Of a stretch of 33,740 nucleotides of DNA, positions 8,246 to 16,233 are shown one piece after another. Origin of the DNA: Mesotoga sp. UBA6090 (lineage in GTDB: Bacteria > Thermotogota > Thermotogae > Petrotogales > Kosmotogaceae). The notes below the pieces were generated by a model that saw nothing but the letters and a program-made list of their open reading frames with translations, was not told the origin of the DNA and did no database searches. Both the position numbers and the translations under genes were made by a program. The DNA lies in contig NZ_DIXC01000087.1 in the NCBI RefSeq assembly GCF_002435945.1, positions 1 through 33,740 on the forward strand, written 5' to 3'. Each line of letters opens with the position of its first letter. Within the stretch, counting starts at the first letter, position 1.

Positions 8246-8666
8246 GCTGTTTGGAAACTAAAACTTTCGCAGCTGTTTTCCAGGGAAGGATTGCGCACTT
8301 CGCTCTCATCGGATGTTCCTTCAATCCCTCAAAAAAGGCAGCATCGCCGATTTTTGAGCCATCATACTCCTCACCAGCTATCATTTTCTCAAAATTCACA
8401 ATTGTCACAGCGGCTTCTTCAAGAGACTTACCTTCAAGAATCTCTGCCATAACTGCCGCAGACGCCTGACTTATCGCGCAGCCTTCACCCTCAAATCCAA
8501 TAGCATTAACAACTCCTCTTCCAATAATCAGATAAAGAGTAATCGAATCTCCACAAGAAGTGTTCGAGCCTTCGACTGTGTGAGTAGAATTCTCTAGTCG
8601 CCCTCGATGGGTATTATTCTTAAAGTGAAACATTATGAAGTCGGAATATAGTTGCTCGAAGTTCAT
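8226..8666 (-). CDS. sufU: SufU iron-sulfur assembly / sulfur-transfer protein
   Basis: A 146-residue NifU-N/SufU-type protein that receives persulfide sulfur from SufS for the SufBCD scaffold. The three conserved cysteines are present: C38 (SCGDS, with D40), C63 (EGCAIS) and C124 (AKCAILPW). The SufU-specific insertion between the second and third Cys is present, which separates it from IscU. The ATG at 8664-8666 overlaps the sufS TGA (ATGA) and has AGAGGTGG upstream; a start nine bases further up would extend into sufS without a ribosome binding site. Last gene of the SUF operon. Confidence 0.93.
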   Translation of the reverse strand: MNFEQLYSDFIMFHFKNNTHRGRLENSTHTVEGSNTSCGDSITLYLIIGRGVVNAIGFEGEGCAISQASAAVMAEILEGKSLEEAAVTIVNFEKMIAGEEYDGSKIGDAAFFEGLKEHPMRAKCAILPWKTAAKVLVSKQQKKTGA

Positions 8667-9889
8667 AAGAACCACCTCTCTGCCTTACTAATCCCTTCTA
8701 CAAGTCTTTTCACATCTTCAACCGTATTGTAAAAGTAGAATGATGCTCGACAAGCCGAAGTAATGCCCAGTGCCTCCATCTGAAGTTGTGCACAATGATG
8801 ACCGCTCCTGATCGCAACTTCCTGAGTTCTTCCAAGGAATTCGGCCAGATCGTGAGAGTGTATTCTCTTATGAGAAAAGAGCAAGATCGCATGACTATCT
8901 GGCGGACTGTAAACAGTGACATCGGAGATCTCTTTTAGCATCTCTCTAGCGGTTTCTGTAAGATGTGAAACGTACTCATGTATCGCGGACATACCGATCT
9001 TGTTCAGGTATCTGCAGGCCGATGCAAGTGAAACGGCACCGGAAATGTTCTGTGTTCCGCCTTCCAGTCTGGAAGTTCCCTCCTTTGCGTAGCTCGAAGC
9101 CCCAACACTTACCCGATCCACCATACCGCCTCCGAATTCAAATGGTGTGAGATCATCTAGGAGCTCTGCCCTACCAACAAGGCAGCCAATTCCAGTTTCT
9201 GCAAGCATTTTGTGACCGGAGAAGACCAGAAAGTCCGAGTTGACCTTCTTGAAATCAAAGCTCTCATGCGGAACCAGTTGAGCTCCGTCGATTACTGTCA
9301 AACCACCGAAGGAGTGGACAAGCTCGGTTATATCTTCAAAAGGGGGCCTGTAGCCTGTGGCGTTAATCAGTCCTCCAATAGAAAAGACAAACGGCGCCTC
9401 CACCTCCGTTAGGCTCTCCGTAACCTCAGTCACGGTCAACTTCGCCCCCATTATGGGTAAAGCCACGAACTTGATTCCATTCTTCAGGCTGTGATATTGC
9501 CACGGAAGAAAGTTGCTGTGATGTTCGAAAGTCGGTACTACGAAAGTTTTGTACCTACCAGAAGTAGCCAATGCATTTGCAACGATGTTGAGACTCTCTG
9601 TGGAACCCTTTGTGAATACCAATTCATCTCTTTCAGCTCCGATGAACCTGGCAACTTCGCTTCGACTTGATTCATATAGACCTGTCGACTTCTCCGCAAG
9701 TGGATAGACAGCTCTGTGGACGTTTGCATTTTCACGCTCATAAAATCCCGTGACCGCATCAATTACACTTTGCGGCTTTTGAGAGGTCGCTGCATTATCC
9801 AAATAGACTAGTGAGGGATAGTGTCGAAAAACCGGGAAGTCCTTTCTGACTTCCTTGATGCTAATATCGGATGTCTCTTTCAAACTCAT
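8663..9889 (-). CDS. sufS: Cysteine desulfurase SufS
   Basis: A 408-residue PLP enzyme that removes sulfur from cysteine as a protein persulfide. The PLP lysine lies in FSGHKMLAETGIGCLVG, and the catalytic cysteine in RSGHHCAQ near residue 360, the group II (SufS) layout with a short active-site loop. The N-terminal EVRKDFPVF and YLDNAATSQKP are typical. Start: ATG at 9887-9889 with GGGGGTG upstream; this gives an unusually long 29-base overlap with the end of sufD. The four-base overlap with sufU fits the SufS-SufU partnership. Confidence 0.96.
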   Translation of the reverse strand: MSLKETSDISIKEVRKDFPVFRHYPSLVYLDNAATSQKPQSVIDAVTGFYERENANVHRAVYPLAEKSTGLYESSRSEVARFIGAERDELVFTKGSTESLNIVANALATSGRYKTFVVPTFEHHSNFLPWQYHSLKNGIKFVALPIMGAKLTVTEVTESLTEVEAPFVFSIGGLINATGYRPPFEDITELVHSFGGLTVIDGAQLVPHESFDFKKVNSDFLVFSGHKMLAETGIGCLVGRAELLDDLTPFEFGGGMVDRVSVGASSYAKEGTSRLEGGTQNISGAVSLASACRYLNKIGMSAIHEYVSHLTETAREMLKEISDVTVYSPPDSHAILLFSHKRIHSHDLAEFLGRTQEVAIRSGHHCAQLQMEALGITSACRASFYFYNTVEDVKRLVEGISKAERWFL

Positions 9890-11063
9890 CTCTTAACACC
9901 CCCGAATGATCTGGAAAGATCTCATCGATTTCTCTTAGGGTCGGCTCAAACTTACCTTGAACGATGTGGCGCATCGACTGGTCTCTAGTAAGTCCCCGCG
10001 ACATAAGGTAGAAGAGCTTTTGCTCGTCAATGGATCCCACGGTTGCTGCATGGGAAGCTTCGACTTGATTCTCTCCCACAAGAAGTGAAGGTATTGTATC
10101 GGCCCTTGCAGATTCTGATAGCATTAGGACGTTGCTGCTCTCGCTTCCCTTCGCTCCTTTCGCACCTCTCTTAATATCTAGCGTTCCTCTAAAAACACTT
10201 CTGCCGTTGTCAAGAAGCACACCCGACCCCGAAACTCTTCCCACTGAGTCCTTCGCTTTGTGCCTAACAACATATTGCATATCCAGGACCGTATCACCTC
10301 TCGCTACAAAAAGAGGTTCAAGAGATGCATGAGCTCTCTCTCCTTCTAAAATAGCCATGTGAAAAGCAGCAATTGATGCGTTGCCGCAATTCACCTCAAA
10401 TACCCTGAGCTTAGCGTGCTTCTCTAGAATATACAGGTTGTTGATAAACCCATGTCCCCTTTCAGTCATCCTATTTAGGACTAAAAGCTCTAAAGATGAG
10501 CCTTCCTTTATCAAGAACCTGTTGTTCTGAAGCAGCCAGTTTCCCAAACGTCCGCTATCGATTACTACTTTAAGACTCGAATTCTCTCCTAAGACAAACA
10601 TATTGTTCAAAATCCTTGAATCACGGTTAAATGAAACTGAGTAAAAGTTGTCCACTGATTTGTTCGGAGGTATAGAAATCATTGATCCTTCGTTGAAGAA
10701 GATATCTCCTAGCAGAAGGATCTTTCTGTCAAGACCTTCAAAATCCAGCCTATCGAGTAGCTCTACTTCGTCGCTCTTCATCGTAATCAACGGTCTTACA
10801 TAAGGATCTGAGTAAGACAAACTACGCCTGGGGGAGATTTCCGGCAATCTCATTCCGGCAAGCTTCAATCTTTTCCATGTGGGGAAGGCCAGTGTTCTAT
10901 ACTCTGAATACCTGTTACTCATGAAAGCCGACATCGCAGGAGAAGATGCCTCAGCAGAAATCATAAAATCTCGGTTGTCGTAGTCCTTAATTGACAGTTC
11001 CTCTCTTCTAGTTGGCTTAACCATCTCGAAGTTGTTGTGAACAAGGTCCGTCGTCATTTCCAT
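9861..11063 (-). CDS. sufD: SufD, subunit of the SufBCD Fe-S scaffold
   Basis: A 400-residue protein of the SufB/SufD beta-helix family. The C-terminal core has the family signature, with SARADTIPSLLVGENQVEAS followed by HAATVGSIDEQ and LFYLMSRGL. The histidine of HAATVG corresponds to the SufD cluster-site histidine. It should form SufBC2D with the neighbouring products and build nascent Fe-S clusters in the cytoplasm. ATG 11061-11063 is chosen because GAGGTG lies six bases upstream; the GTG three codons earlier lies within that binding site. The sequence is more divergent than SufB, as is usual for SufD. Confidence 0.93.
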   Translation of the reverse strand: MEMTTDLVHNNFEMVKPTRREELSIKDYDNRDFMISAEASSPAMSAFMSNRYSEYRTLAFPTWKRLKLAGMRLPEISPRRSLSYSDPYVRPLITMKSDEVELLDRLDFEGLDRKILLLGDIFFNEGSMISIPPNKSVDNFYSVSFNRDSRILNNMFVLGENSSLKVVIDSGRLGNWLLQNNRFLIKEGSSLELLVLNRMTERGHGFINNLYILEKHAKLRVFEVNCGNASIAAFHMAILEGERAHASLEPLFVARGDTVLDMQYVVRHKAKDSVGRVSGSGVLLDNGRSVFRGTLDIKRGAKGAKGSESSNVLMLSESARADTIPSLLVGENQVEASHAATVGSIDEQKLFYLMSRGLTRDQSMRHIVQGKFEPTLREIDEIFPDHSGVLRDEFERDIRY

Positions 11064-11073
11064 TGTTGTCACC

Positions 11074-12468
11074 TCATCCTATGCTGCTTTCCATTTCCAT
11101 ATCTATCAATCTGTTCAGCTCAACTGCATATTCAACAGGTAGCTGACGTGAAACAGGTTCCATGAAACCTCTTACTATCATCGCTTTTGCTTCCGATTCG
11201 CTTAAGCCGCGACTCATGAGATAGAAAGTCTCGTCTTCTCCTAATCTTCCAATTCTGGCCTCATGACCTACTTCGGCAGCATCATTCATCACTTGGATTA
11301 TCGGAACAGTATCGGCCCTTGATTCATTATCGATCATTAGAGCTGTACACTGAACCGATGACCTTGAGTTCATTGCTCTTGGAGAAATGTCCAAAAAACC
11401 TCGATAAAAGGCCCAGCCTCCACCCGCGCTGATGCTTCTGACATCCACAAGTGAACTTGTGTCTGGGGCCAGGTGAAGCACCTTAGATCCTGTATCCATA
11501 TGCTGACCGGGACCGGCATAGGTAATTCCAAGGTGTTCGGCTCTGGCACCCCTGCCTTTTAGAACAGATGTTGGATAGAGCATGGTCTTCATACTTCCCA
11601 GAGAACCAGATATCCATTCTATCGTTCCGCCTTCCTCGACAATTGCCCTCTTGGTATTCAAGTTGTACGTGTTCTTTGACCAGTTCTGAATCGTCGAGTA
11701 CCTGACCTTCGCATCTTTTAGAACAAAGATTTCTACCATCCCAACATGAAGATTGAGATCGTTGAATCTTGGAGCAGAACAGCCTTCTATGAACTGAAGA
11801 TCGGAACCTTCATCTGCAATGATCAACGTGTGCTCAAATTGACCGCTGCTTTCCACGTTCATTCTAAAGTATGCCTGAAGAGGAAGGGGCACTTTGACTC
11901 CTTTGGGTATATAGACGAACGAACCGCCACTCCAGACGGCTCCGTGGAGTGCCGCAAATCTATGATCGGTCGGAGGAACAGCCTTCATAAAGAATCTCTT
12001 TACCAGTTCAGGATACTTTCTAACAGCCGTCTCCATATCTAGGAAGACGATCCCAAGCTCTTCGAGCTCCTTCCTAATGTTTTGATACACAATTTCCGAG
12101 TCAAACTGAGCGCCGACTCCAGCAAGAGATTTCCTCTCCGCCTCGGGAATGCCAAGCTTCTCAAAGGTCTCCCTAATCTCCTGTGGAACATCGTCCCAGG
12201 ATCTATGCTTGTCAGAATCCGGATCCAGATAAGAGATTATTCTGCTCAGATCGAGATTCTCCGTGCTTACTCCGAATCCCGGTTTGTTTGAGACATTGAA
12301 AGCCTTGAGAGACTCAAGTCGCTTCTGAAGCATCCATTCGGGCTCGCTCTTCCTTTTCGACATATCGATTATCTGGCTCTCCCCGAATCCTCTTTGGCTC
12401 ATAAAACGGTACTTAGTATCTGAAAGAAAATCAAACTTAGTATTGTCTAGGAAAACTTCTTCTCGCAT
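11074..12468 (-). CDS. sufB: SufB, subunit of the SufBCD Fe-S scaffold
   Basis: A 464-residue protein, typical of SufB. Recognisable blocks are HGAVWSGGSFVYIPKGVKVP, the RYSTIQNWS strand, SSVQC (conserved cluster cysteine) and ADTVPIIQVMNDAAEVGHEA. It acts with SufC and SufD as the ATP-driven Fe-S scaffold. The ATG at 12466-12468 follows AGGGGGCC, which overlaps the sufC stop two bases away, so translation is likely coupled. It is the second gene of the operon. Confidence 0.97.
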   Translation of the reverse strand: MREEVFLDNTKFDFLSDTKYRFMSQRGFGESQIIDMSKRKSEPEWMLQKRLESLKAFNVSNKPGFGVSTENLDLSRIISYLDPDSDKHRSWDDVPQEIRETFEKLGIPEAERKSLAGVGAQFDSEIVYQNIRKELEELGIVFLDMETAVRKYPELVKRFFMKAVPPTDHRFAALHGAVWSGGSFVYIPKGVKVPLPLQAYFRMNVESSGQFEHTLIIADEGSDLQFIEGCSAPRFNDLNLHVGMVEIFVLKDAKVRYSTIQNWSKNTYNLNTKRAIVEEGGTIEWISGSLGSMKTMLYPTSVLKGRGARAEHLGITYAGPGQHMDTGSKVLHLAPDTSSLVDVRSISAGGGWAFYRGFLDISPRAMNSRSSVQCTALMIDNESRADTVPIIQVMNDAAEVGHEARIGRLGEDETFYLMSRGLSESEAKAMIVRGFMEPVSRQLPVEYAVELNRLIDMEMESSIG

Positions 12469-12470
12469 GA

Positions 12471-13223
12471 TCAGGCCCCCTTGAGTGAGCCAAAGATCCC
12501 TTCGTATCCATTCCCTTCGACTTCTCTGGCCAGCTCCTTTCCTCCGCTTACAGCAATCGATCCATCGATCAAGACGTGCACATAGTCGGGCTCAATATAC
12601 TCAAGAAGCCTTTGATAGTGTGTGATTAGTAATACTGAGTTTTCTGGATTTCTGAACCCATTTATCGACAACGCTATGCTTTTCAAAGCGTCAACATCCA
12701 ACCCGGAATCGATTTCGTCAAGAACCGCAAACCTAGGTTTCAGGAAATTCATCTGAACTATCTCGGATTTTTTCTTCTCTCCTCCGGAAAAGCCTAAGTT
12801 CAAATGTCTGTCTAGCAATTCACTTTCGAGACCAAGTTCAAGAGATAGTTTGTCGATTTCTTTGCTCATCTTCAGCAAGGGATCTCGACTGCCAGCGCTT
12901 TGAGAGGCCGATATGAGAAAGCTCCTGAGTCTGATACCCGGAATTTCCTGAGGTTGCTGAAAGGACATAAACATTCCCATTCGAGCTCTTTCGTCTGCAG
13001 TTAATCTAGAAATATCCTTATTCATGAATTTCACAGTACCACCAGTAATTTTGTATTTGGGGTTTCCCATCAGCACATTCGCAAGCGTTGATTTACCACT
13101 ACCATTGGGTCCCATGATAGCGTGGAGCTCTCCTTTTCCTATTGTTAGGTTCAAACCCTTCAATATCTCCTCATTGTCTTCCGCCAATACTACGTGCAAG
13201 TTCTTTACTTCTAGAAGATTCAT
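12471..13223 (-). CDS. sufC: SufC, ATPase of the SufBCD Fe-S scaffold
   Basis: A 250-residue cytoplasmic ABC-type ATPase. Walker A is GPNGSGKST at residues 38-46, the Q-loop is in SFQQPQEIPG, the signature is LGFSGGEKKKSEI, Walker B is FAVLDEIDSGLD and the H-loop is LLITHYQR. The extended signature and DSGLD D-loop are typical of SufC. It is the first gene of sufCBDSU, with GGAGGG six bases before the ATG. A -10 box lies at 13258-13263. No recognisable regulator-binding site was found in the leader. Confidence 0.97.
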   Translation of the reverse strand: MNLLEVKNLHVVLAEDNEEILKGLNLTIGKGELHAIMGPNGSGKSTLANVLMGNPKYKITGGTVKFMNKDISRLTADERARMGMFMSFQQPQEIPGIRLRSFLISASQSAGSRDPLLKMSKEIDKLSLELGLESELLDRHLNLGFSGGEKKKSEIVQMNFLKPRFAVLDEIDSGLDVDALKSIALSINGFRNPENSVLLITHYQRLLEYIEPDYVHVLIDGSIAVSGGKELAREVEGNGYEGIFGSLKGA

Positions 13224-13257
13224 TCCAATCCCTCCAAACCCGGTACATATTATTTAG

Positions 13258-13263
13258 ATTATA
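13258..13263 (-). promoter_or_regulatory. Probable -10 box of the suf operon
   Basis: A perfect TATAAT on the minus strand about 35 bases upstream of the sufC start. No good -35 hexamer lies at 16-18 bases (GGTAAT is at 17), so the promoter may be weak or activator-dependent. Confidence 0.45.
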
Positions 13264-13361
13264 ACATAATCCCGACAATTATTACCCAAGATTTCAACCG
13301 TTAAGTAAGATACCGGTTTAGAGGATATATAATTGGAGAAATTAAGGTATGGAGGTGCTTC

Positions 13362-14180
13362 GTGCTCTATGTAGTCTTTATAGGTGTCCTCATGGGTCTT
13401 GCCAATCTTATTCCAGGCGTAAGCGGTGGCACTATTGCGCTACTGGGGGGACTATATGAACGTTTTGTAGGTTCTATATCTATGCTGACGACTCTCAAAA
13501 TTCGCAGAGAAGAGATGCTCTTCTTGATAGAACTTGTCGTCGGTATGGTTATAGGAATCTTTGGGTTCTCTGCTCTTATTGATCTTTCTCTTTCAACCGT
13601 CCCTTCACTTATGTACGGAATATTCTCAGGGCTTGTGATAGGAGGTATTCCAGTAGTTTTCAAACGAATTGAGAAACTAGGCATCAGCGCATTGCTTTCG
13701 CTGTCAGCGGGAGTCGCAATTGTTGTTCTTATATCCCTTCTGAGTTCCAGAACTGGAGGAGTTGCGCTCACCGATCACGGCGCAATCAATCTGGTCTATG
13801 ATGTTGTTGCCGGCTTTTTCGGAGCTTCAGCCATGGTACTTCCAGGGCTTAGCGGAGCATTTATTCTTCTGGTCATGGGAGAGTACACCAGGGCCATCTC
13901 CGCAATCAAGAGCTTCGACCTAGTCATAATTGCTTTCATTGGGGTAGGTGTGATCCTGGGAGTGCTATTCGTAAGCAGACTTCTCAAATACTTGATGAAG
14001 GAGTTTCGCAGTGAAACTTTCGCCTTCCTTCTGGGCTTAATGATAGGTTCAATACCCGATCTAATCACTAGACCGGGAAAGAATACTGATCTTACATTAA
14101 TTGTTTCAGGAGTGATTTTGGGGGTTTTTGCTTCTTATCTTCTCGCCTTACTTGAAAAAAGAAACAATATTCAAGTCTAG
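13362..14180 (+). CDS. DUF368 family polytopic membrane protein
   Basis: A 272-residue integral membrane protein with about eight hydrophobic helices. It carries the family hallmark near the N-terminus (LANLIPGVSGGTIALLGGLYE) and a second copy of the motif mid-protein (ASAMVLPGLSGAFILLVMGEY), suggesting an internally duplicated fold. Some DUF368 proteins have been linked to undecaprenyl phosphate recycling; whether this one does that is inference. GTG start at 13362 with GGAGG six bases upstream; a TATAAT lies at 13328-13333 without a clear -35 box. Its TAG directly abuts the stop of mreB on the other strand. Confidence 0.88.
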   Translation: MLYVVFIGVLMGLANLIPGVSGGTIALLGGLYERFVGSISMLTTLKIRREEMLFLIELVVGMVIGIFGFSALIDLSLSTVPSLMYGIFSGLVIGGIPVVFKRIEKLGISALLSLSAGVAIVVLISLLSSRTGGVALTDHGAINLVYDVVAGFFGASAMVLPGLSGAFILLVMGEYTRAISAIKSFDLVIIAFIGVGVILGVLFVSRLLKYLMKEFRSETFAFLLGLMIGSIPDLITRPGKNTDLTLIVSGVILGVFASYLLALLEKRNNIQV

Positions 14181-15191
14181 CTATTTGCTGTGATTGATTG
14201 CGACCCTCTGAAGACGTTTATCGTTGTCGAGCAACTCGCCAATTCCTTTGACAACGCATGCCCTTGGGTCCTCGGAAACTATCGTTTTTATACCGGTCTC
14301 TTGAATTATCAGATCCGGGAGACCTCTTAACAGGGAGCCTCCACCCGTAAGGACAATGCCCGTGTCCATAATGTCTGCAGCGATTTCCGGAGGCGTGTCC
14401 TCGAGAATCTGGCGAAGACTGAGTACAATTTCCTGAAGAATCTGTGAAATTGCCTCATGGACATCGTCAGAGGTGATTCTAATATTCCCTGGAAGTCCGT
14501 TCAGTGCATCCCTTCCCCGAACCTCAAGTTCATAGCTCTCCAGTGTCGGGAAAGCCTTTCCAATCTTGATTTTCACATCTTCGGCGGTCGAGCTTCCAAT
14601 AAGAAACTTGTATTTGCGCTTCACAAATTTGATTATTGCATCGTCCATCGCATCTCCCGCAGTTCTTAGAGAACGAGAAACCACAATTCCTCCAAGGCTT
14701 ATTACAGCTATATCGGAGGTCCCTCCCCCAATATCGACAACCATATTTCCTACAGAATCGAATATATGAAGTCCGGCTCCAACAGCAGCCACAATGGGTT
14801 CAAGTACCAGATATACTCTACTGGCTCCCGCAGCCGTAGTAGCCTCAATGACTGCTCTCCTCTCGACACTGGTAACCTTAGCCGGAACCCCTACTACAAC
14901 TGCGGGTCGGGAGAGCGAGAATTTCGTGCGAGTTCTCTTGACCAGCTCTTTCAAAGCCTGTTCGATTATCTGATAATCGGCAATAACCCCATCTCGAATA
15001 GGTCTGACGGCCTTGATATCCTTTGGGGTCTTGCCGATCATTTCCTTTGCTTCAGATCCTATTGCGATTATCTTCCCAGTCTTCAATTCAACGGCAATGA
15101 CCGAAGGTTCATCTATGACAATATCTTTGCCTTTCTGGAAAACTAAAAGTGAAGCAGTTCCCAAATCGATGCCAAGATCGCCCTTTTTCAT
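14181..15191 (-). CDS. mreB: Rod shape-determining protein MreB
   Basis: A 336-residue bacterial actin that polymerises at the membrane and guides cell-wall synthesis. The actin phosphate-1 motif is GDLGIDLGTASLLVF (residues 4-18), the phosphate-2 motif is VVDIGGGTSDIAVISLGGIV and the adenosine motif is GIVLTGGGSLLRGLP. Start: the ATG at 15189-15191 has GGGAGG seven bases upstream; an in-frame start 21 bases earlier is less likely. It lies just after tRNA-Arg, in the same transcription direction. No mreC or mreD is present next to it in this window. Confidence 0.95.
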   Translation of the reverse strand: MKKGDLGIDLGTASLLVFQKGKDIVIDEPSVIAVELKTGKIIAIGSEAKEMIGKTPKDIKAVRPIRDGVIADYQIIEQALKELVKRTRTKFSLSRPAVVVGVPAKVTSVERRAVIEATTAAGASRVYLVLEPIVAAVGAGLHIFDSVGNMVVDIGGGTSDIAVISLGGIVVSRSLRTAGDAMDDAIIKFVKRKYKFLIGSSTAEDVKIKIGKAFPTLESYELEVRGRDALNGLPGNIRITSDDVHEAISQILQEIVLSLRQILEDTPPEIAADIMDTGIVLTGGGSLLRGLPDLIIQETGIKTIVSEDPRACVVKGIGELLDNDKRLQRVAINHSK

Positions 15192-15215
15192 ATATGACCT
15201 CCCGTGTGACATAAA

Positions 15216-15291
15216 TGGCGTGCTCGGTGGGATTTGAACCCACAGTCTCTGGATCCGGAGTCCAGCGCTCTATCCGTTGAGCCACGAGCAC
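15216..15291 (-). tRNA. tRNA-Arg (anticodon CCG)
   Basis: The minus strand folds into a complete cloverleaf of 76 nt: acceptor GTGCTCG/CGAGCAC, D-arm GCTC/GAGC, anticodon stem CTGGA/TCCAG around loop CTCCGGA (anticodon CCG, reading CGG), T-arm GTGGG/CCCAC with loop TTCAAAT, discriminator G and an encoded CCA. The first 22 bases overlap the 3' end of the upstream ruvX-like gene. It has no evident promoter of its own, so it is probably processed from a long transcript. Confidence 0.97.
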
Positions 15292-15980
15292 TCAATAACC
15301 TGCAGCCCTCTTGAATTCAGATCAACCATCCCATCGAGCTCTTCACTACAAGCGATTACTATTATATCGTAAGTTGAAAAGTCTATGTCGTCAATGAGAT
15401 TTACCGGCTTCATTCCTTTCCTGAAAAACGAAAGGAAGACCTGTGGGTCTTCTACAAACACCCCTGGCATTTTCTCCAGGGAGTCTATTCCTTCTATTAG
15501 TCCGGATTTCGGCTTAAAAAACAACACTTTGCTACCTGACGGAAGTTCGGGCAAATTCCGGCATATACTTCTATTGTTGCGTACTTCCCACTTCACAACC
15601 TTCCCGGAGGACTCATTCCTGAGAATCTGCATTGCGCTGAAGACATCCCTTACTCTAGCGAATTCTATCCCAATCTCTGAAGACATTCTTCTTGCACTTT
15701 CAGTTGTGAGGGTTTCATCAACCAGAATCACATTGCCAGAAAACATTGTCTTCACTTTCTCGGCAAATGATACTGCTCTCATTGTCGATTCACTGTATCT
15801 GCCCGACATTGAAATTGGCAGACCGACAACCACCGTCTCAATTCTCTTCTCTTGCAAGATGTCCGGTAGAGATTTTCGGTAGCCGGCGTGATCTAACGAA
15901 TAAAGAGGGATCTCGACTCCCTCTATCTGCAAGGCAAGTCCTATTCTCGATGTACCAAAGTCAATTCCAAGTTTTATCAT
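15270..15980 (-). CDS. RuvX/YqgF-family putative nuclease with C-terminal extension
   Basis: Residues 1-135 match the YqgF/RuvX RNase H-like fold, implicated in pre-16S rRNA 5' processing and, historically, Holliday junction resolution. Acidic active-site residues are D7 (GIDFGTSRIGLAL), E89 (DETLTTESA) and D112 (RDVFSAMQIL); VVGLPISMSG is also typical. The ATG at 15978-15980 starts the family motif. At 236 residues it is about 100 longer than usual; the extra C-terminal domain (about 137-236) is not one I recognise. The last seven codons and stop lie inside tRNA-Arg. Its start overlaps the DUF3343 gene by 20 bases. A longer open frame reaches 16154 but lacks family resemblance. Confidence 0.88.
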   Translation of the reverse strand: MIKLGIDFGTSRIGLALQIEGVEIPLYSLDHAGYRKSLPDILQEKRIETVVVGLPISMSGRYSESTMRAVSFAEKVKTMFSGNVILVDETLTTESARRMSSEIGIEFARVRDVFSAMQILRNESSGKVVKWEVRNNRSICRNLPELPSGSKVLFFKPKSGLIEGIDSLEKMPGVFVEDPQVFLSFFRKGMKPVNLIDDIDFSTYDIIVIACSEELDGMVDLNSRGLQVIECSWLNG

Positions 15981-16233
15981 AGAAGGACCATACCGGATTT
16001 TCATCGCAGTAACTGGTGAGCAATACTTCAATTTTGGCCTGCAACAGGACTTCTGAACTTGCATCAAGGTCTCTGGAGGCGACCGCAATCGAAAGAGAAC
16101 ATCCCGCGAATAGCCTCGGCGGCGTTGGAAAAACCTTTGCCTGCAAACCGCCACTTCTAAGCAGCGATAAAGCTTTAAGGATATCCCTTTGCGAAACCGT
16201 GACTAAAGCATCCAATTGCCGAGTGTCAACCAA
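15961..16233 (-). CDS. DUF3343-like small protein (putative Se/S-carrier-like)
   Basis: A 90-residue protein resembling DUF3343: an N-terminal helix with SLLRSGG, then KVFPTPPRLFAGCSLSIAV, where the PTPR-x-CG-type core has a conserved cysteine, then a C-terminal amphipathic part. The family is annotated in databases as putative selenium or sulfur carriers, on limited evidence. The start is the TTG at 16231-16233 with GAGGTG seven bases upstream, overlapping the recJ stop by eight bases. Its end overlaps the ruvX-like start by 20 bases, so all three are probably translationally coupled. Confidence 0.75.
   Translation of the reverse strand: MVDTRQLDALVTVSQRDILKALSLLRSGGLQAKVFPTPPRLFAGCSLSIAVASRDLDASSEVLLQAKIEVLLTSYCDENPVWSFYDKTWN

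Noticed and set aside
13367..13771. 134-codon open frame opposite the DUF368 gene
   Set aside because: Composition (Ile, Pro, Thr, Arg-rich) is that expected from the reverse strand of a membrane protein gene.
15981..16154. 58-residue N-terminal extension of the ruvX-like protein
   Set aside because: Arg- and Cys-rich, unlike the family, and fully overlaps the DUF3343 gene in another frame; the family motif starts at the ATG at 15980.
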